A DNA stretch of 18,100 nt from Oscillospiraceae bacterium (lineage in GTDB: Bacteria > Bacillota > Clostridia > Oscillospirales > Oscillospiraceae), in assembly GCA_017620315.1 (NCBI GenBank), contig JAFZQQ010000324.1:1-18100 (forward strand). Direction: 5' to 3'. Position numbers and translations under genes: made by a program. Under the pieces are notes generated by a model. It had not been told where the DNA came from. It searched no databases and saw nothing but the letters and a program-made list of their open reading frames with translations. Shown here piece after piece: positions 1 to 6,522 of the stretch. The first letter of the stretch is position 1, and every line of letters starts with the position of its first letter.

Positions 1-1
1 G

Positions 2-109
2 AAGAAGAAAGCTGCCGCCGTCCCGCGCGGGAGGTTCCGCGTGGAGGCGTGGGACTACTACGTCGACCACACCTTCCTGCAAACGCAGTACTACATCTTC
101 GTCGGGTAA
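2..109 (+). CDS. 3' end of an unidentified gene (partial)
   Basis: An open frame enters from the left edge and stops at TAA 107-109, giving 35 residues rich in basic residues then aromatic ones (ending with the tail FLQTQYYIFVG). I do not recognise the family. The next gene starts only 3 bases after this stop, so the two are probably translationally coupled in one operon with the integrases downstream. Base composition (GC-rich, GC-rich third positions) matches the genes that follow. Confidence 0.45.
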   Translation, partial: KKKAAAVPRGRFRVEAWDYYVDHTFLQTQYYIFVG

Positions 110-112
110 GCT

Positions 113-415
113 ATGAGAGACTACATGATCGCGCTCCAGCGACGCTTCCAAATTCCCTCGGAGCGGTCGGAGGAGCTGCGGCAAGAAGCACGAGCCGCCT
201 ATGACACGCTCCACGATACGCTCAGCCGCGAGCAGCAAAAGCTCCTGCTGCGGCTCATCGACGCGGAGAACAGCTACCGTGACGAGGAAAAGATCGACGC
301 GTTCTTCTCCGGCTTCCGTCTGGCGGACGGCGTCCGCCGCGAGCTGAATGAGATCCCCGCGTTCTCCTGCGAGGACGAGGACGAAAAACAGGGTGCAAAA
401 TATTCTTCGCAGTAA
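113..415 (+). CDS. Small DUF6809-like protein upstream of integrase
   Basis: A 100-aa acidic, helical protein. Residues 66-80 contain FSGFRLADGVRREL, which resembles the conserved FxxGFRLA...EL segment I associate with the DUF6809 family found near mobile-element genes in Clostridia. No enzyme motif is visible. ATG 113 is used because it lies 3 bases after the preceding stop; an in-frame ATG at 125 is an alternative, and neither has a strong Shine-Dalgarno, consistent with coupling. It ends 20 bases before the first integrase, whose Shine-Dalgarno (AAGGTG) lies in the gap. A role as excisionase or directionality factor is possible from position alone but is not supported by motif. Confidence 0.6.
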   Translation: MRDYMIALQRRFQIPSERSEELRQEARAAYDTLHDTLSREQQKLLLRLIDAENSYRDEEKIDAFFSGFRLADGVRRELNEIPAFSCEDEDEKQGAKYSSQ

Positions 416-435
416 CTAAAAGAAGGTGAAACACA

Positions 436-1620
436 ATGGCAAAACGCAGAGCGTCCGGCGACGGCATGGTGCGCAGGCGCGAGTCGGGACACTGGGAGGG
501 GCGCATCGTCGTCGGGCACAAGCGAAACGGCGAGCCGATCTTCCGCAGCGTCTACGGCAAGACGCAGAAGGAGCTGCTCGAAAAGCTCCACCGCGAGATC
601 GTCGCCTACGAGGGCGTGGAGCTGACCGAGGACAGTCTCATGACGCTCGGCGCGTGGCTCGACCGCTGGCTCGACGAGTACGCGCAAAACGCGGTGCGGC
701 GCACGACGCTCGACAATTACCGCCGCATGGCGGAGCAGGTCAAGCGTGAGCTCGGCGACAGGCAGATCTCCTCCGTCACGTCGGATGACGTCCAGCGGAT
801 GTACCGCCGGCTGCGCGAACACGGGCGCGCGCATCCCGATGAGGAGCACGGCGCGGGGCTCTCGGCGAGTACGGTGCGCCACATCCACGCGATGCTGCAC
901 CTTGCGCTGGACGCCGCCGTGCGACAGCACATCATCGCGTGGAACCCGACCGTCCACGCGACGCCGCCGAAGGCGGAGAACCGTGAGATGCGCGTTCTCT
1001 CCGAGCGTGAGCTGGACGCGTTCCTGGCGGCGATCCGAAAGGACGAGGTCTGGCACGACTTCTTCTACACCGAGATCACCACGGGGCTGCGGCGCGGCGA
1101 GATCTGCGGTCTGCGCTGGGAGGACTTTGACGAGAAGCACGGCGTCCTGCATGTGCGCCGCACGCTGCACACGGAGGACGGCAGGCTCGTCACGGGCGCG
1201 ACAAAGACCGGCAGCGGCACGCGCGACATCCTGCTCGCGGACAGCACCGCGGAGCTGCTGCAAAAGAGGAAGGGAAGCTCTTACTCCGAGTGGATCTTCC
1301 CGGACCCGACGCGGCCGGAGCGCCCGCTCTCACCGAGCGCCGCTTACAACCGTCTCAAGACGGTTCTTGCGAACGCGGGCCTGCCGGACATCCGCTTCCA
1401 CGACCTGCGGCACACGTTCTCGACGCACGCGCTCAAAAACGGCGTGGACGCCAAGACGCTCTCGGCGATCCTCGGCCACACGAACGCCTCCTTCACGCTC
1501 GACACCTACACCCACGTCACGGGCGATATGCAAAAACGCGCCTCGGAGATCGTCGGCGGCTTCATGGAGGATATCATGGGGGCTATGCAATCGCAAGATT
1601 GTGTGACTGGCGCAGGATGA
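436..1620 (+). CDS. Tyrosine recombinase / phage-type integrase 1
   Basis: A 394-aa site-specific tyrosine recombinase. It starts at ATG 436 behind AAGGTG with 7-base spacing. Domains: N-terminal AP2-like arm-binding segment (residues 8-55, with GxGxVRR...WEGRIVVG), SAM-like core-binding domain (about 65-175), and catalytic domain (185-375). Catalytic residues are visible: R219 (TGLRRGE), K257 in the beta-hairpin, H322-x-x-R325 (HDLRH), H348 (LGH) and nucleophile Y358 (DTYTHV). It cuts and rejoins att sites by a 3'-phosphotyrosine link to integrate or excise an element. A related integrase follows 135 bp downstream. The last ~14 codons enter an inverted repeat (1578-1735), so the C-terminus may have been altered by rearrangement. 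Confidence 0.95.
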   Translation: MAKRRASGDGMVRRRESGHWEGRIVVGHKRNGEPIFRSVYGKTQKELLEKLHREIVAYEGVELTEDSLMTLGAWLDRWLDEYAQNAVRRTTLDNYRRMAEQVKRELGDRQISSVTSDDVQRMYRRLREHGRAHPDEEHGAGLSASTVRHIHAMLHLALDAAVRQHIIAWNPTVHATPPKAENREMRVLSERELDAFLAAIRKDEVWHDFFYTEITTGLRRGEICGLRWEDFDEKHGVLHVRRTLHTEDGRLVTGATKTGSGTRDILLADSTAELLQKRKGSSYSEWIFPDPTRPERPLSPSAAYNRLKTVLANAGLPDIRFHDLRHTFSTHALKNGVDAKTLSAILGHTNASFTLDTYTHVTGDMQKRASEIVGGFMEDIMGAMQSQDCVTGAG

Positions 1621-1735
1621 AGGCTTCATATCAAGGCGGAGGAGGAAGGCGGGCTGCCGCCCGCCGACTGACGACAACGATGAGAGGAAGGCTTCAGACA
1701 AGTCAGGCGCGTGAGATTGTGGTTGCATAGCCCCC
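1578..1735. repeat. 13-bp inverted repeat bracketing the inter-integrase gap
   Basis: GGGGGCTATGCAA (1578-1590, inside the end of integrase 1) is exactly complementary to TTGCATAGCCCCC (1723-1735, just before the Shine-Dalgarno of integrase 2); the match continues imperfectly for several more bases inward. The interior also contains two direct copies of GAAGGCTTCA (near 1619 and 1687) and a GC-rich hairpin (GGCGGGC 1648-1654 with GCCCGCC 1659-1665, 4-base loop, no T-run). It could be recombinase binding sites or an mRNA fold controlling the second integrase. Confidence 0.6.
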
Positions 1736-1755
1736 AAGGGAAAGGAGCTCAAGCC

Positions 1756-3180
1756 ATGGCAAAGAAGCGAAAAGACGGCGAAGGAACCGTCCGCCTGAGA
1801 AAAGACGGGCGCTGGGAGGGGCGCGTGGTCGTCGGCTACGACGACCGGGGCTACCCCAGGACGAAGAATGTCCTCGCCAAAACCAAGCGCGAGTGTGTCG
1901 AGAAGCTCGCCGCGCTCAAGGCGCAGCTCGCACCCGCGCAGACGGACAAGCTCTCGGCGGATATGCCGTTCGGCGAGTGGCTCGACTATTGGTATCGGCA
2001 CTGCGTCAAGGACACGATCCGCCCGTCCACCCAGCAGGGCTACGAGAACTCGATCTACCGCCACATCGTCCCCGCGCTCGGCGCGATCCCGCTGGGCAAG
2101 CTCTCGCAGAGCGACTTGCAGCAGTTTTACGGGCGCATGAAGCGGCAGGGGCGACTGCTGCGCGTCGAGGAGTACGGCGCGGGGCTGTCCGACCGCTCGG
2201 TCCGCCTCTGCCATGTGCACTGCCGCGCGGCACTCCAGAAGGCGGTGGAACAGGGACTGCTCCGCGCGAATCCCGCCGAGGGCTGCAAGCTGCCGCCGAA
2301 GTCGCGCGGCGCGACGCAGGTGCTCACGCGCGAGGAGATGCAGAAATTTCTGATCCAAGCCAAGTACGAGGGCTACTATGAGCTCTTCCTTCTGGAATTG
2401 GCGACGGGGCTGCGCCGCGGCGAGCTGCTGGCGCTCCGGTGGAGCGACGTCGACCTCGACACCGGCGAGCTGCGCGTCAGCCGGCAGATCAATCGCGTCA
2501 ACGGCAAGCTCACGGTCAGCGAGCCGAAAACGCACGCCTCCCGCCGCACGATCCTCCTTCCGCCGAGCGTGACAGGCGTGCTGCGCGAATACAAGCCGAC
2601 GGTCTGCTCCCGCTGGCTGTTTCCCTCGCCGGTCAGCGAGGACGTGCCGCGCGATCCCAGCTCCGTGCGGAAGATCCTGCGGCGGGTGCTGGAGCATGCG
2701 GAGTGCCGGCAGGTGCGCTTCCACGACCTGCGCCACACGTTCATCACGACCGCGCTCGAGCGCGGCATGGACGTCAAAACGCTCTCGACCATCGTCGGGC
2801 ACGTCTCGGCGGCGATCACGCTGGACGTCTACACCCACGTCACGACCGAGATGCAGAAAAACGCCGCGGTCAAGATCGACCGCGGCATCGCAAAGAATAA
2901 GAAACAAAAGCCAAAGTCCGAGCCGGACGAGCCACGCATGACGGACTTCACGGCGCGCGAGGGCAAGCGCCGCCGCCCCGGCACGGGCTGCGTTACGCAG
3001 CTGGACGCGCATCTGTGGGAGGGGCGCTACACGCCGACCTACCCCGACGGCAAGCGCCATCCGCGCAACGTCTACGCTCACAGCGAGGCGGAGTGCGAGG
3101 AAAAGCTCGCGCAGCTCATCGCCCGCATGAAAGCGGAGATCGCCGCGCTCAAGGCAAAGAAAAACTGGAAAATCAGCTGA
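1756..3180 (+). CDS. Tyrosine recombinase / integrase 2 with C-terminal arm-like repeat
   Basis: A 474-aa tyrosine recombinase related to its upstream neighbour. The start is ATG 1756, 8 bases after AAAGGAG; upstream in-frame codons lack a ribosome site. Order: N-terminal AP2-like arm domain (8-55, WEGRVVVG), SAM-like core-binding domain (about 70-175), catalytic domain (190-375) with R220, K258, H323-x-x-R326, H349 and Y359 (DVYTHV). About 80-100 extra residues follow the catalytic domain. Within them, 408-456 (GTGCVT...WEGRYTPTYPDGK...EECEEKL-like) resembles the N-terminal arm domain, suggesting a second DNA-binding module. The stop codon lies inside the first copy of a 43-bp direct repeat. 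It may act with integrase 1 or belong to a separate insertion. Confidence 0.94.
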   Translation: MAKKRKDGEGTVRLRKDGRWEGRVVVGYDDRGYPRTKNVLAKTKRECVEKLAALKAQLAPAQTDKLSADMPFGEWLDYWYRHCVKDTIRPSTQQGYENSIYRHIVPALGAIPLGKLSQSDLQQFYGRMKRQGRLLRVEEYGAGLSDRSVRLCHVHCRAALQKAVEQGLLRANPAEGCKLPPKSRGATQVLTREEMQKFLIQAKYEGYYELFLLELATGLRRGELLALRWSDVDLDTGELRVSRQINRVNGKLTVSEPKTHASRRTILLPPSVTGVLREYKPTVCSRWLFPSPVSEDVPRDPSSVRKILRRVLEHAECRQVRFHDLRHTFITTALERGMDVKTLSTIVGHVSAAITLDVYTHVTTEMQKNAAVKIDRGIAKNKKQKPKSEPDEPRMTDFTAREGKRRRPGTGCVTQLDAHLWEGRYTPTYPDGKRHPRNVYAHSEAECEEKLAQLIARMKAEIAALKAKKNWKIS

Positions 3181-3213
3181 CGGCACGCTTGCGCAAGCGG
3201 AATTGTCACAGAT
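3171..3213 (+). repeat. 43-bp direct repeat, copy 1
   Basis: Matches 4572-4614 at 42 of 43 positions (the only difference is G at 3179 against A at 4580). It contains the last codons and stop of integrase 2, a perfect palindrome CGCTTGCGCAAGCG (3187-3200), and the stop codon of the leftward ATPase (3206-3208). Sequence outside the 43 bp is unrelated between copies. The two copies bracket one ATPase gene, with a repeat-to-repeat unit of 1401 bp. Confidence 0.92.
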
Positions 3214-4471
3214 AGTCGATTGGCAGCGCGACCAAATTCTCACGCAAAAAGAGCTTGCGGTCGTAAAGACAGACGATTGCGCCCGTACCGCGCTGATACT
3301 CCTTGACCTTGTCCAACACATCGAACGCGGACGTTATTTCCGCTTTGGGGTTTGCGGACAGTTTGATCTCGATGGGGTACAAAACGCCGTTTTCGAGGAT
3401 GATCAAGTCAATTTCGCCATCGACCTCTATCTCTTCTCCGTTTTCCCTGCGCTTCTTTTTGTCCTTTCCATTATAATAAAACACGTTGAAATCGTACTCC
3501 AGCCCCTCGTTGGAGTACGATTTCAGTATTTCATTGATCACGAAGGTCTCGAACATCGCGCCCGCCATAGCGCCGTTTTTCAGCGTTTCCGGCGTCAACC
3601 AGCGCGTCAGATAGCACGCAAGGCCGGTATCGCGGAAATAGAGCTTCGGCGTCTTGATGGCCCGCGACAGGACGCTCGGCGTATAGGGCTTGAGGATATA
3701 GACCAATCCGCTGCGCTCCAAAATAGAAAGCCATTCCTTGATGGTCGGCTCGGATACGCCAACCTCGGACGCAATGGCGGAATAGTTCACGATCTGTCCC
3801 GTCCGCGCCGCCACAGCGGTCATAAACTTCACGAAGGTCAGGTGATTCGTGACCTTGATGACGCGGTTGACGTCGCGCTCCAGGTAGGTCTTGACATAGG
3901 ACTGATAGAAGTCGATCCATTCCTTGTCCTCGTTGACGTACAGCTCGGGATAGCTGCCGCGGTGTATGATCTTCCAGATGTCCCGCTCATAGGGCTTTCT
4001 TGCCTTCTCGCGCTCCGCCAGATACTCCACGGAGGGCACAAAATGCCTATTGAAGTCAACATCATGGATCTCGCGCAGAGAAAGCCCGTCCAGCTCTACG
4101 ATGGAAACGCGCCCGGACAGCGACTCGCTGACCTGCTCCATGAGCTGAAGCTTCTGCGAGCCGGTAAAAAAGAAGTTTGCCTTTTCATCGGTTTTATCAA
4201 GCTCGATCTTGACGCGGTTGAAGATCGACGGGCATTTCTGCACCTCGTCGATCATCAGCGGGCAGGGGTTGTTCAGCAGGAACAGGCCCGGATCGTCTGT
4301 TGCTTGCGCGAGGAGCAGGTCATCGTCAAAGGTCACTTGGTTGGCATCCTTGAAAAGATGCTGGAACAATGTGGATTTGCCGACCTGCCGCGGCCCCGTC
4401 AGCAGTATTGCCTTGCTGTTCCGCGCACGCCGTTCGACGATGGGTTCAATATGACGTTTGATAGAGTACAT
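3206..4471 (-). CDS. AAA ATPase with DUF4143 domain (1)
   Basis: A 421-aa protein of the AAA_14/DUF4143 family. The start is ATG 4471, about 8 bases after GGAGG; a longer frame to 4528 would read through the promoter palindrome and is unlikely. Walker A GPRQVGKS (residues 26-33), Walker B PLMIDEVQK (71-79), a sensor-like FFTGSQ, a winged-helix-like middle (SAIASEVGVSEPTIKEWLSI), then the DUF4143 part with FRDTGLACYL, GAMFETFVINEI and a PD-(D/E)xK-like GEIDLII...PIEIK. The family is widespread and poorly characterised; proposed roles include DNA-linked ATPase/nuclease or toxin-like functions. It converges on integrase 2, its stop codon lies in a direct repeat, and it has its own promoter and operator. 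It looks like a self-contained cassette. Confidence 0.93.
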   Translation of the reverse strand: MYSIKRHIEPIVERRARNSKAILLTGPRQVGKSTLFQHLFKDANQVTFDDDLLLAQATDDPGLFLLNNPCPLMIDEVQKCPSIFNRVKIELDKTDEKANFFFTGSQKLQLMEQVSESLSGRVSIVELDGLSLREIHDVDFNRHFVPSVEYLAEREKARKPYERDIWKIIHRGSYPELYVNEDKEWIDFYQSYVKTYLERDVNRVIKVTNHLTFVKFMTAVAARTGQIVNYSAIASEVGVSEPTIKEWLSILERSGLVYILKPYTPSVLSRAIKTPKLYFRDTGLACYLTRWLTPETLKNGAMAGAMFETFVINEILKSYSNEGLEYDFNVFYYNGKDKKKRRENGEEIEVDGEIDLIILENGVLYPIEIKLSANPKAEITSAFDVLDKVKEYQRGTGAIVCLYDRKLFLRENLVALPIDYL

Positions 4472-4491
4472 GGCAAACCTCCGGCAAAAGG

Positions 4492-4530
4492 TAATGGCTA
4501 ATATAAAGTATGACTTTATATTAGCCATTA
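4492..4530. promoter_or_regulatory. Perfect 18-bp inverted repeat over the ATPase 1 promoter (operator candidate)
   Basis: Arms 4492-4509 (TAATGGCTAATATAAAGT) and 4513-4530 are exact reverse complements with a 3-base spacer. The right arm contains the -10 hexamer of the leftward promoter, and the left arm lies just after the expected transcription start, so a dimeric repressor here would block RNA polymerase. In the RNA only one arm and part of the other would be transcribed, so a protein operator fits better than a terminator. Confidence 0.8.
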
Positions 4531-4546
4531 TTCATGTGAATGTCAA
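4518..4546 (-). promoter_or_regulatory. SigA-type promoter of ATPase 1
   Basis: On the minus strand: -35 TTGACA (4541-4546), 17-bp spacer, -10 TAATAT (4518-4523). Transcription should start near 4511, leaving a leader of about 40 bases that contains the GGAGG used by ATG 4471. Confidence 0.8.
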
Positions 4547-4571
4547 GTTGTTCCCACAAAACGAGCTGTTC

Positions 4572-4614
4572 AATCAGCTAACGGCACGCTTGCGCAAGCG
4601 GAATTGTCACAGAT
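4572..4614 (+). repeat. 43-bp direct repeat, copy 2
   Basis: Second copy of the 3171-3213 repeat, same orientation, one mismatch. It contains the same CGCTTGCGCAAGCG palindrome and sits between the promoter region of ATPase 1 and the end of ATPase 2, 15 bp from the latter's stop codon. It has no coding role here. Confidence 0.92.
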
Positions 4615-4629
4615 TCCGTATATTAAAGC

Positions 4630-6012
4630 CTATCCATCGTCACGCGGCAGTGCATTACTCAAGTCAGAAATATTTACCTCGTAAGTCATGCCCTTCGGTA
4701 TCTCCACAGGATGCAAAAACAGCGTGAAGTACCATGGAAGGTAAGTCACCTCTCCTTCGGATTCCACATTGCCCTTGCACAGAACATAGGCGTGCGACAA
4801 CTTCCACTCACTGACCGCGAGAGCATTGTTCAGCGCCGCGTGCTTCTTGTAGTCGCTCCCCGACTTGATCTCCAGAACCTCAATGCGGGTTCCGTTCTGA
4901 ACGACGAAATCCAGCTCGCCGATTTTCGTTGAATCGTAATAATAGAGCGAAAACCCCTGCGCTTTCAGCTGCTGTGCCATGACGTTTTCCAGAATACTCC
5001 CCATGTTGATGGAAAGGTCGCCTTTGAGAATGTCGAGCTGTATGTTGTCCATGCAGGCGGCGCACAGCAGGCCGACGTCGTTCATATACAGCCTGAACAG
5101 GTTGTGCTTTTCGTTGAGTGCAAGCGGAGCCTGAGGAGCGTTCACGTTATAGCACGGCAGCGCCACGCCGGCGTCGTCCAGCCACTTGAAACTGTTGTCA
5201 TAGCGATTGAGCCGCGCGTTCTTGCTGATCGAATTGACGTAGAACCTGCGGTTTTTCTCATTGAGCTGCGCGGGGATGCTGTCAAAGATCGCGCGGATCT
5301 TGATTTTGTCGTTTCCCTCGGCATACTGCGCGATATCCAGCCGATACTGCTCCAAAATCTCCCGCTGGTTGGCGATCACTTTTCCGATATCGTGCGTATC
5401 CACATAGGTCTGCACGACCTGTGGCATCCCTCCAACGACGACATAGCTGTAAAAGAGCTGGTTCATCGTGCTGTGAATGGAATCCGTGACCGGCTTGCGC
5501 TCCTGATAGCAGGAACGCAGATAGTCTATCGTCTCCTGCTGTACGCCGTTCGCCCACAGGTACTCCTCGAAGTCCATCGGATACATCCGATAGATTTCCT
5601 CGAACCCGACCGGATAAGACTTCACCTCTCTGTGTCTCACGCCCAGCAGGGAGCCGGATTCAATGTAGTCAAAGCGACCGTCTTCGACCAGAAATTTGAT
5701 GGCAGTGCGCACGTTCGGGCACTTCTGGATCTCATCGAAGAGCACCAGCGTCTTGCCGGGTTCCATCGGCTTTCGCACATAAGCGGTCAGATTGGTAATG
5801 ATCGTATCAGCGTCCAGGCTGCCGTCAAAAATCTTCTGCGCGTTCTCGTCGGTCACAAAGTTGATCTCTATGAAGTTTTCATAGTTCGCGCGGCCAAATT
5901 CCCGAATCAGCGTGGTCTTGCCGATTTGACGCGCGCCGATGATGCAAAGCGCCTTTCGCTTGTCCGCCGCTTTCCATTCCAGCAGCTTATCATAAGCCTT
6001 CCGCCTCAACAT
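4630..6012 (-). CDS. AAA ATPase with DUF4143 domain (2)
   Basis: A 460-aa AAA_14/DUF4143 protein, only distantly similar to its neighbour. The start is ATG 6012 behind GGAGGCGGGG; the frame is open to 6054 but those codons overlap the promoter. Walker A GARQIGKTT (residues 26-34), Walker B LVLFDEIQKCP (about 89-99), ESGSLLGV, then DUF4143 features: YMNDVGLLCA, GSILENVMAQQL and a PD-(D/E)xK-like GELDFVV...EVLEIKSG. The mapped promoter is its own, and copy 2 of the direct repeat lies between it and ATPase 1, so the pair looks like adjacent cassettes rather than one operon. Cellular function is not known from the sequence. Confidence 0.93.
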   Translation of the reverse strand: MLRRKAYDKLLEWKAADKRKALCIIGARQIGKTTLIREFGRANYENFIEINFVTDENAQKIFDGSLDADTIITNLTAYVRKPMEPGKTLVLFDEIQKCPNVRTAIKFLVEDGRFDYIESGSLLGVRHREVKSYPVGFEEIYRMYPMDFEEYLWANGVQQETIDYLRSCYQERKPVTDSIHSTMNQLFYSYVVVGGMPQVVQTYVDTHDIGKVIANQREILEQYRLDIAQYAEGNDKIKIRAIFDSIPAQLNEKNRRFYVNSISKNARLNRYDNSFKWLDDAGVALPCYNVNAPQAPLALNEKHNLFRLYMNDVGLLCAACMDNIQLDILKGDLSINMGSILENVMAQQLKAQGFSLYYYDSTKIGELDFVVQNGTRIEVLEIKSGSDYKKHAALNNALAVSEWKLSHAYVLCKGNVESEGEVTYLPWYFTLFLHPVEIPKGMTYEVNISDLSNALPRDDG

Positions 6013-6044
6013 AAGGCCCCGCCTCCGTTCCTTTCGTTTGGAGT

Positions 6045-6073
6045 AGTGTAACACAATCGCAAGAAATTATCAA
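6045..6073 (-). promoter_or_regulatory. Probable SigA promoter of ATPase 2
   Basis: Minus strand: -35 TTGATA (6068-6073), 17-bp spacer, -10 TACACT (6045-6050). The predicted start near 6038 leaves a leader of about 26 bases with the GGAGG site before ATG 6012. Confidence 0.6.
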
Positions 6074-6100
6074 GCATATGTAACATAATTTGAGTTGCGG

Positions 6101-6339
6101 ATGCTTGCTTTGTCACACTTTATCAGTCCGTATCCAATCGTCTCGCAGTATCATGTCTTATCAAATAATAGGAAGGCTGTTTCTTTACAAAGCAAGGCAG
6201 CCGAACAATATGCCGAGATGGTGCAGAATTCTGCACTATCTCAAAAGCAGCGTTCATCGTGATCGAGACGGTGCCAAATTTGGCACTGTCTCAGCTTGCA
6301 AACCGTATCCTCCGCGGTGAAAAATCTGCCGCACAGTAA
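6101..6339 (+). pseudogene. Frameshifted gene fragment with translated palindromic repeats
   Basis: Two overlapping frames read as one protein end if a single base is restored. From ATG 6101 the frame gives ...SKAAEQYAEMVQNSALSQ and hits TGA at 6260-6262. The frame shifted by one base continues as ETVPNLALSQLANRILRGEK and ends at TAA 6337-6339. The two decapeptides EMVQNSALSQ and ETVPNLALSQ are clearly repeats, and their DNA lies exactly 50 bp apart, one short of the 51 expected for an in-frame 17-residue repeat. The lost base is therefore between 6243 and 6264. No ribosome site precedes ATG 6101, so the real 5' part is probably missing. I cannot name the parent family. Confidence 0.55.
6215..6292. 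repeat. Two 28-bp near-perfect palindromes in tandem
   Basis: Site 1 (6215-6242) and site 2 (6265-6292) share the pattern GAGA-N2-GTGC-N2-AATT-N2-GCAC-N2-TCTC. Each is self-complementary except at one symmetrical position pair. Start-to-start spacing is exactly 50 bp. They lie within a decayed coding sequence that they used to encode in-frame. They resemble short palindromic REP-like elements carried inside genes. Confidence 0.85.
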
Positions 6340-6361
6340 CTAAAAAGAAGCCAAAACACAG

Positions 6362-6397
6362 CGAGGAACGCGCTCCCACGGCGGAGCGCGTTCCTCG
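6362..6397 (-). terminator. Strong 15-bp hairpin
   Basis: CGAGGAACGCGCTCC (6362-6376) pairs perfectly with 6383-6397 across a 6-base loop. On the minus strand it is followed by TGTGTTTTGGCTTCTTTTT, a loose T-rich tract, so it may terminate leftward transcription before the ATPase 2 promoter. On the plus strand there is no T-run. Confidence 0.5.
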
Positions 6398-6461
6398 TGT
6401 GACTATGACTTGTGCTGTGGTCAGAAAAATTCGCAAATCAAAAATGCAACTATTTCAAAAG

Positions 6462-6498
6462 AAAAATCTCCGAAATCAAAAGATTTCGGAGATTTTTT
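6462..6498. terminator. Bidirectional Rho-independent terminator beside tRNA remnant
   Basis: A perfect 16-bp stem (6462-6477 with 6482-6497) has an AAAA loop and runs of T on either side (six T at 6493-6498; five A at 6462-6466, read as T on the minus strand). On the minus strand it follows directly after the tRNA-like CCA end, which is the normal place for a tRNA transcription-unit terminator. It also insulates the CBASS operon from genes to the left. Confidence 0.88.
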
Positions 6499-6522
6499 GG
6501 TCCGAGTGGCGAGACTTGAACT
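6498..6522 (-). other. tRNA 3'-end remnant: probable attachment site of an integrated element
   Basis: Read on the minus strand, 6522-6498 is AGTTCAAGTCTCGCC followed by ACTCGGACCA. This fits tRNA positions 52-76: T-loop TTCAAGT, 3' T-stem CTCGC, 3' acceptor strand CACTCGG, discriminator A and encoded CCA. Further upstream the 5' T-stem does not match (GCG expected at 49-51) and there is no anticodon arm, so this is not a gene. A tRNA 3' end without its body, followed by the tRNA's terminator, is the usual scar left when a tyrosine-integrase element inserts into a tRNA gene. The element would be to the right and the intact tRNA at its far end, outside this window. Amino-acid identity cannot be told. 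Confidence 0.65.

Noticed and set aside
3187..3200. Bidirectional terminator between convergent integrase 2 and ATPase 1
   Set aside because: The palindrome CGCTTGCGCAAGCG has no loop and no T-run on either side, and an identical copy at 4588-4601 is not between convergent genes.
1330..3321. A 663-codon open frame on the minus strand across both integrases
   Set aside because: It is antisense to two proteins with complete catalytic motifs, has Arg/Ala/Val-biased composition typical of the mirror of GC-rich codons, and no recognisable domain.
3203..4501. A 432-codon open frame on the plus strand opposite ATPase 1
   Set aside because: The minus strand encodes a clear Walker A/B DUF4143 ATPase with promoter and ribosome site; the plus frame has no domain or ribosome site.
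6215..6292. A CRISPR array
   Set aside because: Only two repeats, diverged from each other, with a 22-bp gap that is coding, and no cas genes nearby.
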